From assembly GCA_023145935.1 (NCBI GenBank), contig JAGLDB010000093.1:1-7211 (forward strand): a stretch of 7,211 nt of DNA. The letters are read 5' to 3'. Of the stretch, positions 1 through 5,362 are shown in pieces. The notes beneath the pieces were generated by a model that was not told the origin of the DNA, did not search any database, and worked only from the letters and a program-made list of their open reading frames with translations. The translations under genes and the position numbers were made by a program. This stretch comes from Candidatus Sabulitectum sp. Lineage in GTDB: Bacteria; Fermentibacterota; Fermentibacteria; Fermentibacterales; Fermentibacteraceae. How positions within the stretch are numbered: position 1 is the first letter of the stretch; each line of letters starts with the position of its first letter.

Positions 1-1
1 G

Positions 2-352
2 GTTAAGTTTGCTGATCCATCTCAGCCTGATGAATTTGTCAGGTTCATCTCCAGGTGCAGGGTTCTTGTTACCACACCGCTTCACGGAGCGATTATGTCG
101 GTTGCAACGGGAACTGTTCCTGTATCTGTTTCCTATGCCAGTAAATGCACCAGGTTTATGGAACAGATCGGACTTCAGGATTCTGTTCCACCAGGGGAGA
201 CCGGCATTCCAGGCAAGGCTGTTGTTGCTGCTGTAGAAAAAGCCTGGGTTAACTCAGAAAGAATTTCAGCCAGGATGACTCCCGTCAGGAATCAGCTTAT
301 TCAACGGGCTGAAAAGACTGCTGAATACTTTAGAAAGCTTTTTAGAATATGA
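2..352 (+). CDS. Polysaccharide pyruvyl transferase family protein, C-terminal part (5' end outside window)
   Basis: The open frame runs from the left edge to a TGA at 350-352 and gives the last 116 residues of a larger protein. The region around residues 20-57 reads VLVTTPLHGAIMSVATGTVP, followed by a VSVSY strand and a KCTRFMEQIGLQD helix. This matches the C-terminal half of the polysaccharide pyruvyl transferase / CsaB fold (GT-B-like), where an LH dipeptide starts a helix, followed by a GvP strand, an ISY strand and a K-x-x-x-F-x-x-x-lG helix. Family members transfer pyruvate from phosphoenolpyruvate to sugars of cell-wall or exported polysaccharides, in the cytoplasm. His28 of the fragment would be the conserved His. 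The residue before LH is Pro, where many members have Arg (RLH/RFH), so the exact activity is open. The tail of about 45 residues is a charged helix. The stop overlaps the next start by 4 bp, implying translational coupling. A related GT-B glycosyltransferase is the main alternative. Confidence 0.65.
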   Translation, partial: VKFADPSQPDEFVRFISRCRVLVTTPLHGAIMSVATGTVPVSVSYASKCTRFMEQIGLQDSVPPGETGIPGKAVVAAVEKAWVNSERISARMTPVRNQLIQRAEKTAEYFRKLFRI

Positions 353-1164
353 TCCCCGGTATTCATGTTTCCACAGCAGGCGGTATACACAAAGCACCAT
401 TGAAGCTGAAGGAGCTGGGGCTGACCACCGGGCAGATCTTTACTGCCAATCAGAGAAGATGGAAGAACGGGGATATCCCGCCTGAAGGTATCGCAAAGTT
501 CAGAGAGGCATCCGAGGGCCTCATTATTGTTTCCCACGCCTCGTACCTGATAAATTTCGCGTCAGCTAATCCCGAGGTTGTAGAAAAATCACATATCGCC
601 CTTGTTGAAGAACTTGAGCGTTGCGCAGCCCTTGGCATCCCATATCTGGTTATGCACCCGGGAGCCCATCAGAAGGCAGGTCTTGAAAAGGGAATTGAAA
701 TGATTGCTTCTTCTCTGGGGCAGCTTCTTCCCACAGTGAAAGACGGCCCCATACTTCTGCTTGAGAATACAGCAGGTGCCGGCACCACAATTGGGTGTAA
801 ACTTGAAGAACTTGCTGCTATCCGTCAGAGTTCAGGAGTTCCTGAATTAGTAGGTTACTGCATTGATACAGCCCATGCTCACGGAGCTGGATACAGGATC
901 TCTGAGGTCAAAAATGTTTCTACCTTTGTAGATGCTCTTGGGTATACTCTAGGGTGCAACAACATTAGAGCATTTCACCTCAACGATTCAAAAGTGGAAT
1001 GTGACAGTCGGCGTGACAGGCATGAGCATTTTGGTATTGGTAAGATCGGACTTGACGGTCTTCGTAATCTTTTTCAGAATTCTGTGTTCGCCGGAACTTC
1101 GGGAATAGCAGAAACTCCTGGAACTGATGATGAAAGAGCTGAAGATATTAGTAAACTTGTGTAA
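349..1164 (+). CDS. nfo: Endonuclease IV (AP endonuclease, base-excision repair)
   Basis: This is a 271-residue TIM-barrel AP endonuclease. The enzyme cuts 5' of abasic sites in DNA and trims blocked 3' ends, using three zinc ions, in the cytoplasm. The match covers the whole protein: GIHVSTAGG at the N-terminus, NQRRW at 34-38 (DNA-contact loop), MHPGAH at 102-107, LLLENTAGAG at 136-145, CIDTAHAHGAG at 171-181, FHLNDSK at 209-215, DRHEHFGIG at 223-231 and AETPG at 254-258. All nine metal ligands of the family can be placed: His63, His103, Glu139, Asp173, His176, His210, Asp223, His225 and Glu255. Length is normal (about 270-285). The ATG at 349 overlaps the upstream TGA as ATGA, and no separate strong ribosome binding site is seen, which fits coupling to the upstream gene. 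The thioredoxin-like lipoprotein follows after 20 bp, so the three are probably co-transcribed. There is no sign of damage. Confidence 0.96.
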   Translation: MIPGIHVSTAGGIHKAPLKLKELGLTTGQIFTANQRRWKNGDIPPEGIAKFREASEGLIIVSHASYLINFASANPEVVEKSHIALVEELERCAALGIPYLVMHPGAHQKAGLEKGIEMIASSLGQLLPTVKDGPILLLENTAGAGTTIGCKLEELAAIRQSSGVPELVGYCIDTAHAHGAGYRISEVKNVSTFVDALGYTLGCNNIRAFHLNDSKVECDSRRDRHEHFGIGKIGLDGLRNLFQNSVFAGTSGIAETPGTDDERAEDISKLV

Positions 1165-1172
1165 ATGTAATG

Positions 1173-1180
1173 AAAGGAAA
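1173..1180 (+). promoter_or_regulatory. Ribosome binding site that decides the lipoprotein start
   Basis: AAAGGAAA sits 6 nt (counted from AGGA) before the ATG at 1185. An earlier in-frame ATG at 1170 has no such site and would place five residues, including Asn, before the Met-Lys-Lys start of the signal peptide. The site therefore supports 1185. Confidence 0.7.
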
Positions 1181-1184
1181 TTTG

Positions 1185-2387
1185 ATGAAGAAACTTGCGA
1201 TACTTGGTCTTCTGCTTCTAGCTTTTGCCTGCGGAGAACAGGCTGAAGAGACGATCACATCCGATGCTGAAACTAATGTTGAAAGCCACGAGATCCCAGA
1301 GGATATTGCTAGCAATCCGGAGGCTTTGCTTCTAGCTGCAACAGACGCGGTTCTTGGTGTTGATGCTGTTTCGTACAGTGTCAGCCTTGAAGGATTTTTT
1401 GTGGATGGAGATACTACAAATCTTTCCGTGGTCGGCGAGGTTGTGCTTGAAAAAGGTATTACTACTGAAGAGGCTTCCGTATATGTTGACTACACACTGA
1501 CCATTGGTGAGGAAGTTGTTTCCGGCACAGTTGCAGCTGATGGAGTAAACGCATACTACATTGACCCTGTTGCCCGGGTGTTCAACTTCGGAATTATTTC
1601 TGAGGGGGCTTCCCGTCTGATCCAGAATGCACCTCAGGGTTCAATCATGGTTGAGTACCTGATTTCAACCGAGCCGTACGGTGCAGAGCTTAATGCTGCA
1701 GGATATGAGATGCTCGATCAGGAGACGATTGAAGAGCATCTCTGCCATGTGGTTGAAGTTCAGATGCCTCCTTACATATCTACCTGGTGGATTGATGCAG
1801 AGACCTATATTCCAAGGGCAAACAGGATATCTGTGTGGAGCCCCGACGGATCCGGAATGGAGTACACAGTTGTTCTTGCTAATCTTGAAACTGATGTGCA
1901 GCTGGACCCTTCTATTTTTCAGCTTCAGTCTCCTGATGGCTATACAGAGAAGGAATATGTGGGTGCAGTCTCTGTGGGATCTATTGCTCCTCTGTGGACT
2001 CTTGATACACCGGAAGGTGGAAGTATTTCTCTTGAGGACCTCAGAGGTAAAGTTGTCATTATGGATTTCTGGGCTACATGGTGTGGCCCATGCAGACAGG
2101 TTATGCCTGCGCTGCAGGCACTACACGAGAGTTATGGTGAAGAGCTTGTGGTCATAGGAGTGAACACCTGGGAGCAGGAAGACCCTGTTGCTTTTATGAT
2201 TGAGAACGGCTACACATATTCTGTTGTCATTAATGGTGATGCTGTTGCTCAGGAATACTTCGTAGAGGGAATTCCTACATTTTATGTGATTGCCCAGGAC
2301 GGAACAGTTGCATTCCATGCAGTTGGGTCAGCCCCGGCAAACGAGGAAGCTCTAGTTGAAGTACTTGGAACTCTTCTGGGGCACTAG
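1185..2387 (+). CDS. Lipoprotein with LolA/DUF2092-like region fused to a TlpA-type thioredoxin domain
   Basis: This is a 400-residue exported protein. Residues 1-15 are a lipoprotein signal (MKK, hydrophobic core, then AFA) ending at Cys16, which would be lipidated. Residues 17-45 are an acidic linker. Residues about 45-250 resemble the LolA/LppX/DUF2092 type of curved beta sheet: alternating beta strands, then WWIDAETYIPRANR (about 201-214) and a late SIFQLQSPDGY, as in proteins that read W-I-D-x-x-T-x-x-P-R. Residues about 263-400 form an AhpC/TSA-TlpA thioredoxin fold: GSIAPLWTL, then LRGKVVIMDFWATWCGPCRQ with Cys300 and Cys303, and the cis-proline loop EGIPT (Pro364). The fold indicates a thiol-disulfide oxidoreductase acting outside the cytoplasm. 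Whether it reduces disulfides, resolves cytochrome-c thiols or does something else cannot be read from sequence. The LolA-like part may bind a lipid or hydrophobic ligand, which is inference. It lies 20 bp after nfo. Confidence 0.85.
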   Translation: MKKLAILGLLLLAFACGEQAEETITSDAETNVESHEIPEDIASNPEALLLAATDAVLGVDAVSYSVSLEGFFVDGDTTNLSVVGEVVLEKGITTEEASVYVDYTLTIGEEVVSGTVAADGVNAYYIDPVARVFNFGIISEGASRLIQNAPQGSIMVEYLISTEPYGAELNAAGYEMLDQETIEEHLCHVVEVQMPPYISTWWIDAETYIPRANRISVWSPDGSGMEYTVVLANLETDVQLDPSIFQLQSPDGYTEKEYVGAVSVGSIAPLWTLDTPEGGSISLEDLRGKVVIMDFWATWCGPCRQVMPALQALHESYGEELVVIGVNTWEQEDPVAFMIENGYTYSVVINGDAVAQEYFVEGIPTFYVIAQDGTVAFHAVGSAPANEEALVEVLGTLLGH

Positions 2388-2401
2388 GATAATATTTCTT
2401 T

Positions 2402-2434
2402 ATGGAGGCTGAGTTTTTCTAATTCAGCCTCCAT
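2402..2434 (+). repeat. Perfect 11-bp inverted repeat in the gap after the redoxin lipoprotein
   Basis: ATGGAGGCTGA at 2402-2412 pairs without mismatch with TCAGCCTCCAT at 2424-2434, leaving an 11-nt loop that contains TTTTTCT. In RNA this forms a stable stem-loop 14 nt after the lipoprotein stop. It is not a classic intrinsic terminator, because no U-run follows the 3' arm (GGTTCGCAC) and the U-rich stretch is in the loop. It may be an attenuator, an mRNA-stability hairpin or an atypical terminator separating the first three genes from the next two. Confidence 0.7.
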
Positions 2435-2447
2435 GGTTCGCACTCTT

Positions 2448-2456
2448 GAGAGGAAA
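2448..2456 (+). promoter_or_regulatory. Ribosome binding site that decides the start at 2461
   Basis: GAGAGGAAA lies with its AGAGGA core 6 nt before the ATG at 2461. The frame can be extended to a TTG at 2446, but that would put the binding site inside the coding region and break up the signal peptide start, so 2461 is preferred. Confidence 0.75.
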
Positions 2457-2460
2457 CTGT

Positions 2461-2922
2461 ATGAAATTAATTCTTCTGTTCATTTTGTTTTTAACAACTG
2501 TTTTATCCGCTTCGCCTGAAGATGATATGAACTTGATCATTGATGCTGTATACAGGGCAGACGGCGAGGAAGTTTACCGGGGGTTATCAAACGAGAACCA
2601 GGAAGCTATTTCAATGGTTATGGTAATGCTGACCCTTGCTCCAGATCAGGTGGCTGTGCAGCTTCGCGAGCAACTGGATGTCCAGATATCCCCATCCGAA
2701 GTAGCTTCTCTCAGTGAACAGGGGCTTGTGGCAGTCATTATAGATTCTCCTTTCTTCAGAAGAGAACTTCCATATTCCCGGGACATGATCACATGTGAAA
2801 GCCATACCATGCTTGGGGATACTGCACTGGTTTATGTGTCAATCGTGGATGAGGACTCTCTATATGGATATCCCATGATGCTTCAGCAAGGCTCCTGGAG
2901 AATAGCTGGAAACTTTTTCTAA
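2461..2922 (+). CDS. Small secreted protein of unknown function (possibly NTF2-like)
   Basis: This is a 153-residue protein I do not recognise by family. Residues 1-17 form a clear signal peptide (MKLILLFILF, then TTVLSA) with likely cleavage after Ala17. There is no lipobox Cys, so the mature protein of about 136 residues should be free in the periplasm or outside. It begins acidic (PEDDMNLIIDAV), has a helical middle (about 30-90) including DQVAVQLREQLDVQISPSE, and ends in beta strands: TALVYVSIVDEDSLYGYPMM, then QQGSWRIAGNFF. The pattern of an alpha-helical first half followed by strands ending in G-x-W-[RK]-[IV] resembles NTF2-like/DUF4878 stress or lumazine-binding-like proteins, but this is only fold-level inference. 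It has one Cys (112). It is followed after 9 bp by a second signal-peptide protein, so the two are probably co-translated. The upstream 73-bp gap carries a stem-loop. Confidence 0.82.
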   Translation: MKLILLFILFLTTVLSASPEDDMNLIIDAVYRADGEEVYRGLSNENQEAISMVMVMLTLAPDQVAVQLREQLDVQISPSEVASLSEQGLVAVIIDSPFFRRELPYSRDMITCESHTMLGDTALVYVSIVDEDSLYGYPMMLQQGSWRIAGNFF

Positions 2923-2928
2923 GGAAAA
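2921..2928 (+). promoter_or_regulatory. Ribosome binding site overlapping the preceding stop codon
   Basis: AAGGAAAA begins within the TAA stop (2920-2922) of the preceding gene, and its AAGGA core lies 6 nt from the ATG at 2932. The overlap ties translation of the two small secreted proteins together. Confidence 0.7.
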
Positions 2929-2931
2929 GAC

Positions 2932-3363
2932 ATGAAATCCCTGCTTATTATTTTTACCATCCTGTGTATTGTCTCATTTGCTGGAGCTGCAGATTTCAGT
3001 TTCCCGGAAGATCCAGCTGGAATTGATGTAATTGACAGAGCCTATTACGCCTTTTCAGAAGAAAATGTGATCTACATGAGGCTTTTCAATCATGGGGAGC
3101 AGGGAACAGTTGAACTACTGAAAGGCACTTTCTCTTCCGGTGAAGCTGAGTGGACGCTGCTTTACACCTGGCAACCAACTTTGTACAACGGTTCGCCTCA
3201 AACATTTGAGTCAGTAACAATACTCAGCGTTCAACTCTGGTCAGGCTCTCTTCTTATAACATGGATAGACAGACTTAATTTTGAATACCATGAAGGGCTT
3301 GCTTCTCTTTATCTTCAGTACGACCCGAACAGTGGAGAAGTAGAAGAGGTTATATTGGACTAA
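2932..3363 (+). CDS. Small secreted protein of unknown function, beta-rich
   Basis: This is a 143-residue protein I cannot place in a family. Residues 1-19 are a signal peptide (MKSLLIIFTILCIV, then SFAGA) with cleavage near AGA-AD. Cys12 is within the hydrophobic core and does not make a lipobox. The mature part of about 124 residues has no Cys and is rich in aromatic residues and predicted beta strands: VIYMRLFN, TVELLKGTF, AEWTLLYTWQP, SVTILSVQLW, SLLITWID and ASLYLQYD. Short strands separated by turns such as NHGEQG, SSGE and DPNSGE recall a single beta-sheet or half-propeller module, but no blade signature is certain. It is the last gene of the plus-strand group. A T-run directly follows the stop and a strong hairpin follows about 40 bp later. 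Function is unknown. Secretion and pairing with the preceding gene are the only solid statements. Confidence 0.82.
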   Translation: MKSLLIIFTILCIVSFAGAADFSFPEDPAGIDVIDRAYYAFSEENVIYMRLFNHGEQGTVELLKGTFSSGEAEWTLLYTWQPTLYNGSPQTFESVTILSVQLWSGSLLITWIDRLNFEYHEGLASLYLQYDPNSGEVEEVILD

Positions 3364-3400
3364 TTCCTTTTTTTTGTAAGCTGAATACTGTCTGTTAAGC

Positions 3401-3444
3401 TGTAAGAAAGGGCTCGCCCCAGCTGGAGCGAACCCTTTCTTACA
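3401..3444. terminator. Hairpin between convergent genes, probably bidirectional terminator
   Basis: The arms are 3401-3417 and 3428-3444: 12 bp perfect (TGTAAGAAAGGG with CCCTTTCTTACA), one C/A mismatch, then 4 more bp (TCGC/GCGA), with a 10-nt loop. It lies in the 89-bp gap between the plus-strand secreted protein (stop 3363) and the minus-strand protease (stop 3453), where a shared terminator is expected. The T-tracts beside it are weak on both sides (CTTTTAT after it on the plus strand). A separate run of eight T at 3368-3375 just after the plus-strand stop may add a termination point. Confidence 0.65.
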
Positions 3445-3452
3445 TACATCTT

Positions 3453-5210
3453 TTATCGGATAAGAGTCATTCTTGAAACCGCTGTTCCATTGTCGGTTGC
3501 GGCTCTTACAAAATACATTCCATTGCCGATGTGTTCAGGAACTGTCCAGTTGAACATGTGAGAACCGGAAGCAATATCTCCTATATGTATGGTTGAAACC
3601 GTTCTACCGGAAACATCAAATACTGCAACATCTGCTGTGCCGGAAACAGGCAGGTAGAGAGAGAAGGAAGCCTGTGAATTGACAGGGTTTGGAGAAATTG
3701 ATGAAAGAACCGTTTCAAAACCATGTACAGCAAAGTCTGTATTCGTTTCCGCACCAACTGCCTGTGCTGCAAGAGCAGCCTGATAAACATCAACACGCCC
3801 TGCTCCGTAGTAGTTGTCTTTGCCTGGGGCACCAAGGTCAACTGAAGTAGCTTCAAGTATGGAATCTACCTGTGCAGGGGAAAGATACGGGTTGACATCC
3901 AGAAGCAAAGCCATGCAACCGGCCAGATGAGGTGTTGCCATGGATGTACCACTCATTGTGGTGTAACCTGCAGGGTTACTGTAGCTGCAGCTTACAATGT
4001 CTGAACCTGGTCCGCAGATGTCTGGATCGATAAGACCGATGTCCGGTGATGTATCTGCATAGTCGTTCCATGGAGCGTCGAACTTCCATGTTGAGTAACC
4101 AAGGCTTGAAAAAGACGAAAGAGCATCACTGCTGGTTGTAGAGCCCACGGTAACTGTGGCGGATAATCCGCCTGTGGTTGTCTGATCCGGGTGGAGCCAT
4201 GGTGGGGGACAGTCTCCAGGAGTGCGGATATCGCCGTAGGTAGCGGGATTGCCTGCTTCATTGCCTGCTGCGATGGAATGAATAACACCGGCAGCAAGAA
4301 TGCTTTCTTCAGCTTCTCTCCAGGTCTGGCGTACGGGGTTCTGGATCTGTGGCCAGCCAAGTGAAGTGGAAATTACATGTGCGCCATTTGTTACACTGAA
4401 TTCAAAGGCATCCCATACATCCTGTTCGTCACCGAAAGATGTTCCAACTCGAACTGCCATAAGCGTTGCCTGAGGAGCCACTCCACAAGAGGTTCCGGCA
4501 TTACCGTTACTGCCAACAGAACCTGCACAATGGGTACCGTGACCGGACTCATCCATAGGGTCTCCATCGTTATCGGCAAAATCCCAGCCATAGTGGTAGC
4601 CAGCAGCAGTATCGTGCCACATCTGATTGTGCATATCAATGTGGTTGTAGTTAACACCAGTATCAACGATACTTACAATAATTCCCTGTCCTTCGTAGCC
4701 CATTGCCCACACATCCGGAGCGTTGATCTTATCTACACCCCAGGCGTTGGCCAGATCCAGTTCAGCCCTGGTTGTCTCACGGATCTCAACAGGTTCTATA
4801 AGAATATTCGGAAATGTCTTTATTGCAACCCACTCCACATCATCTCTGGCTGCGATACTGCGTATAACATCAGGTGTAGCGGCACAGCCCACTACGCTTG
4901 CAATCCAGTTAGTGCGGATTTCCACTACAGAACCTTCCGGAAAACGATCCAGTTCTGCAAGAATTGGTCTCTGTGCGCTTTCAGCAAAATCCTTAAGAAC
5001 TGAAACGGCGAACTCGCGCCTGGAATCAGGATCCATTCCATAGGCAACTGAGTTGATATAGTCCAGATCTGCCTGGCCAGACGGTTTGATAAGAATGTGA
5101 ATAAGCTGATCCTGTGAAGCAGTGGACAGCTCTTCCTGAAGCAAGTCGGTTACTGTACCGGCCCATAGAACCCCTGTAACAAAAATAATAAGGACAGCAA
5201 AACTGCGCAT
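3453..5210 (-). CDS. Secreted subtilisin-like serine protease (S8) with FlgD-Ig/T9SS-like C-terminal domain
   Basis: This is a 585-residue exported protease. Residues 1-17 are a signal peptide (MRSFAVLIIFVTGVLWA). Residues about 20-150 form a propeptide region of the inhibitor type (QLIHILIKP near 35-43, later VEWVAIKTF). The peptidase domain spans about 155-480 with the full triad: Asp183 in IVDTGVN, His224 in SGHGTHCAG and Ser423 in MSGTSMATPHLAG, plus the oxyanion Asn317 in AAGNEAG. Subtilases hydrolyse peptide bonds with broad specificity, here outside the cytoplasm. The insert between the Asp and His motifs (WHDTAAGYHYGWDFADND) is like that of bacillopeptidase F/halolysin-type members. 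Residues about 500-585 carry SSISPNPVNSQASFSLYLP, FDVSGRTV and GNGMYFVRA, the pattern of FlgD-Ig/type IX sorting domains, suggesting outer-membrane export or surface attachment. The ATG at 5210 follows GAGAGGGAAA (5215-5224) at good spacing. Several Cys residues in the mature domain could form disulfides. Confidence 0.95.
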   Translation of the reverse strand: MRSFAVLIIFVTGVLWAGTVTDLLQEELSTASQDQLIHILIKPSGQADLDYINSVAYGMDPDSRREFAVSVLKDFAESAQRPILAELDRFPEGSVVEIRTNWIASVVGCAATPDVIRSIAARDDVEWVAIKTFPNILIEPVEIRETTRAELDLANAWGVDKINAPDVWAMGYEGQGIIVSIVDTGVNYNHIDMHNQMWHDTAAGYHYGWDFADNDGDPMDESGHGTHCAGSVGSNGNAGTSCGVAPQATLMAVRVGTSFGDEQDVWDAFEFSVTNGAHVISTSLGWPQIQNPVRQTWREAEESILAAGVIHSIAAGNEAGNPATYGDIRTPGDCPPPWLHPDQTTTGGLSATVTVGSTTSSDALSSFSSLGYSTWKFDAPWNDYADTSPDIGLIDPDICGPGSDIVSCSYSNPAGYTTMSGTSMATPHLAGCMALLLDVNPYLSPAQVDSILEATSVDLGAPGKDNYYGAGRVDVYQAALAAQAVGAETNTDFAVHGFETVLSSISPNPVNSQASFSLYLPVSGTADVAVFDVSGRTVSTIHIGDIASGSHMFNWTVPEHIGNGMYFVRAATDNGTAVSRMTLIR

Positions 5211-5362
5211 TTAATTTCCCTCTCGTTATGAGCCGGATCTTAACCGGTTATCTGAACAGTCATTTTCAGGCTCTTGCAAAATGCTGAAAAGAATATTACT
5301 CACAACGAAGCATTTGCCAAGGACTTAACACAAACTGTCTATATAGAAAAGGCTGATTTGCT
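5211..5362 (-). promoter_or_regulatory. Protease upstream region with candidate promoter
   Basis: Read on the minus strand, TTGGCA (5320-5315) is followed after 16 nt by TAATAT (5298-5293): a five-of-six match to the -35 and a four-of-six match to the -10 of a sigma-70-type promoter. Transcription would start near 5286, leaving an untranslated leader of about 75 nt before the ATG at 5210. The leader holds the perfect palindrome TAACCGGTTA (5241-5250). No strong terminator for the upstream dehydrogenase is visible here, so read-through into the protease is also possible. Confidence 0.4.
5263..5290. repeat. 28-bp dyad (operator-like) at the predicted protease transcription start
   Basis: TTTTCAG (5263-5269) and CTGAAAA (5284-5290) are perfect inverted arms. 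The palindrome TTGCAA (5274-5279) lies exactly on the same centre (5276.5). In total 22 of 28 positions are symmetric. The dyad starts 2 bp downstream of the candidate -10 box (minus strand) and covers the expected transcription start, the position of a typical repressor site. It could also fold as an RNA stem with a 14-nt loop. Confidence 0.45.

Noticed and set aside
9..236. 75-codon plus-strand frame at the left edge
   Set aside because: The frame that starts at base 2 gives the polysaccharide pyruvyl transferase pattern and couples to nfo. This one is out of frame with it and has no family pattern.
1681..2157. 158-codon open frame on the plus strand within the redoxin lipoprotein gene
   Set aside because: It lies entirely inside a well-supported gene in another frame, has unnatural composition and matches no family. 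It is a shadow.
3374..3406. Direct repeat of TAAGCTG after the T-run in the convergent gap
   Set aside because: Two 7-bp copies in an AT-rich spacer are expected by chance and show no regular spacing with other elements.
4377..5043. Plus-strand open frames of 208 and 106 codons opposite the protease gene
   Set aside because: They are antisense to a full-length subtilase with an intact catalytic triad. The translations are Ser/Thr/Ile-rich with scattered Cys and show no domain or credible start context.
5341..5362. Weak hairpin (AAAGGC ... GCTTT) just after the dehydrogenase stop as a terminator
   Set aside because: The stem is only about 5 bp with a bulge, and the T-run on the minus strand is short, so it is not enough to call a terminator.
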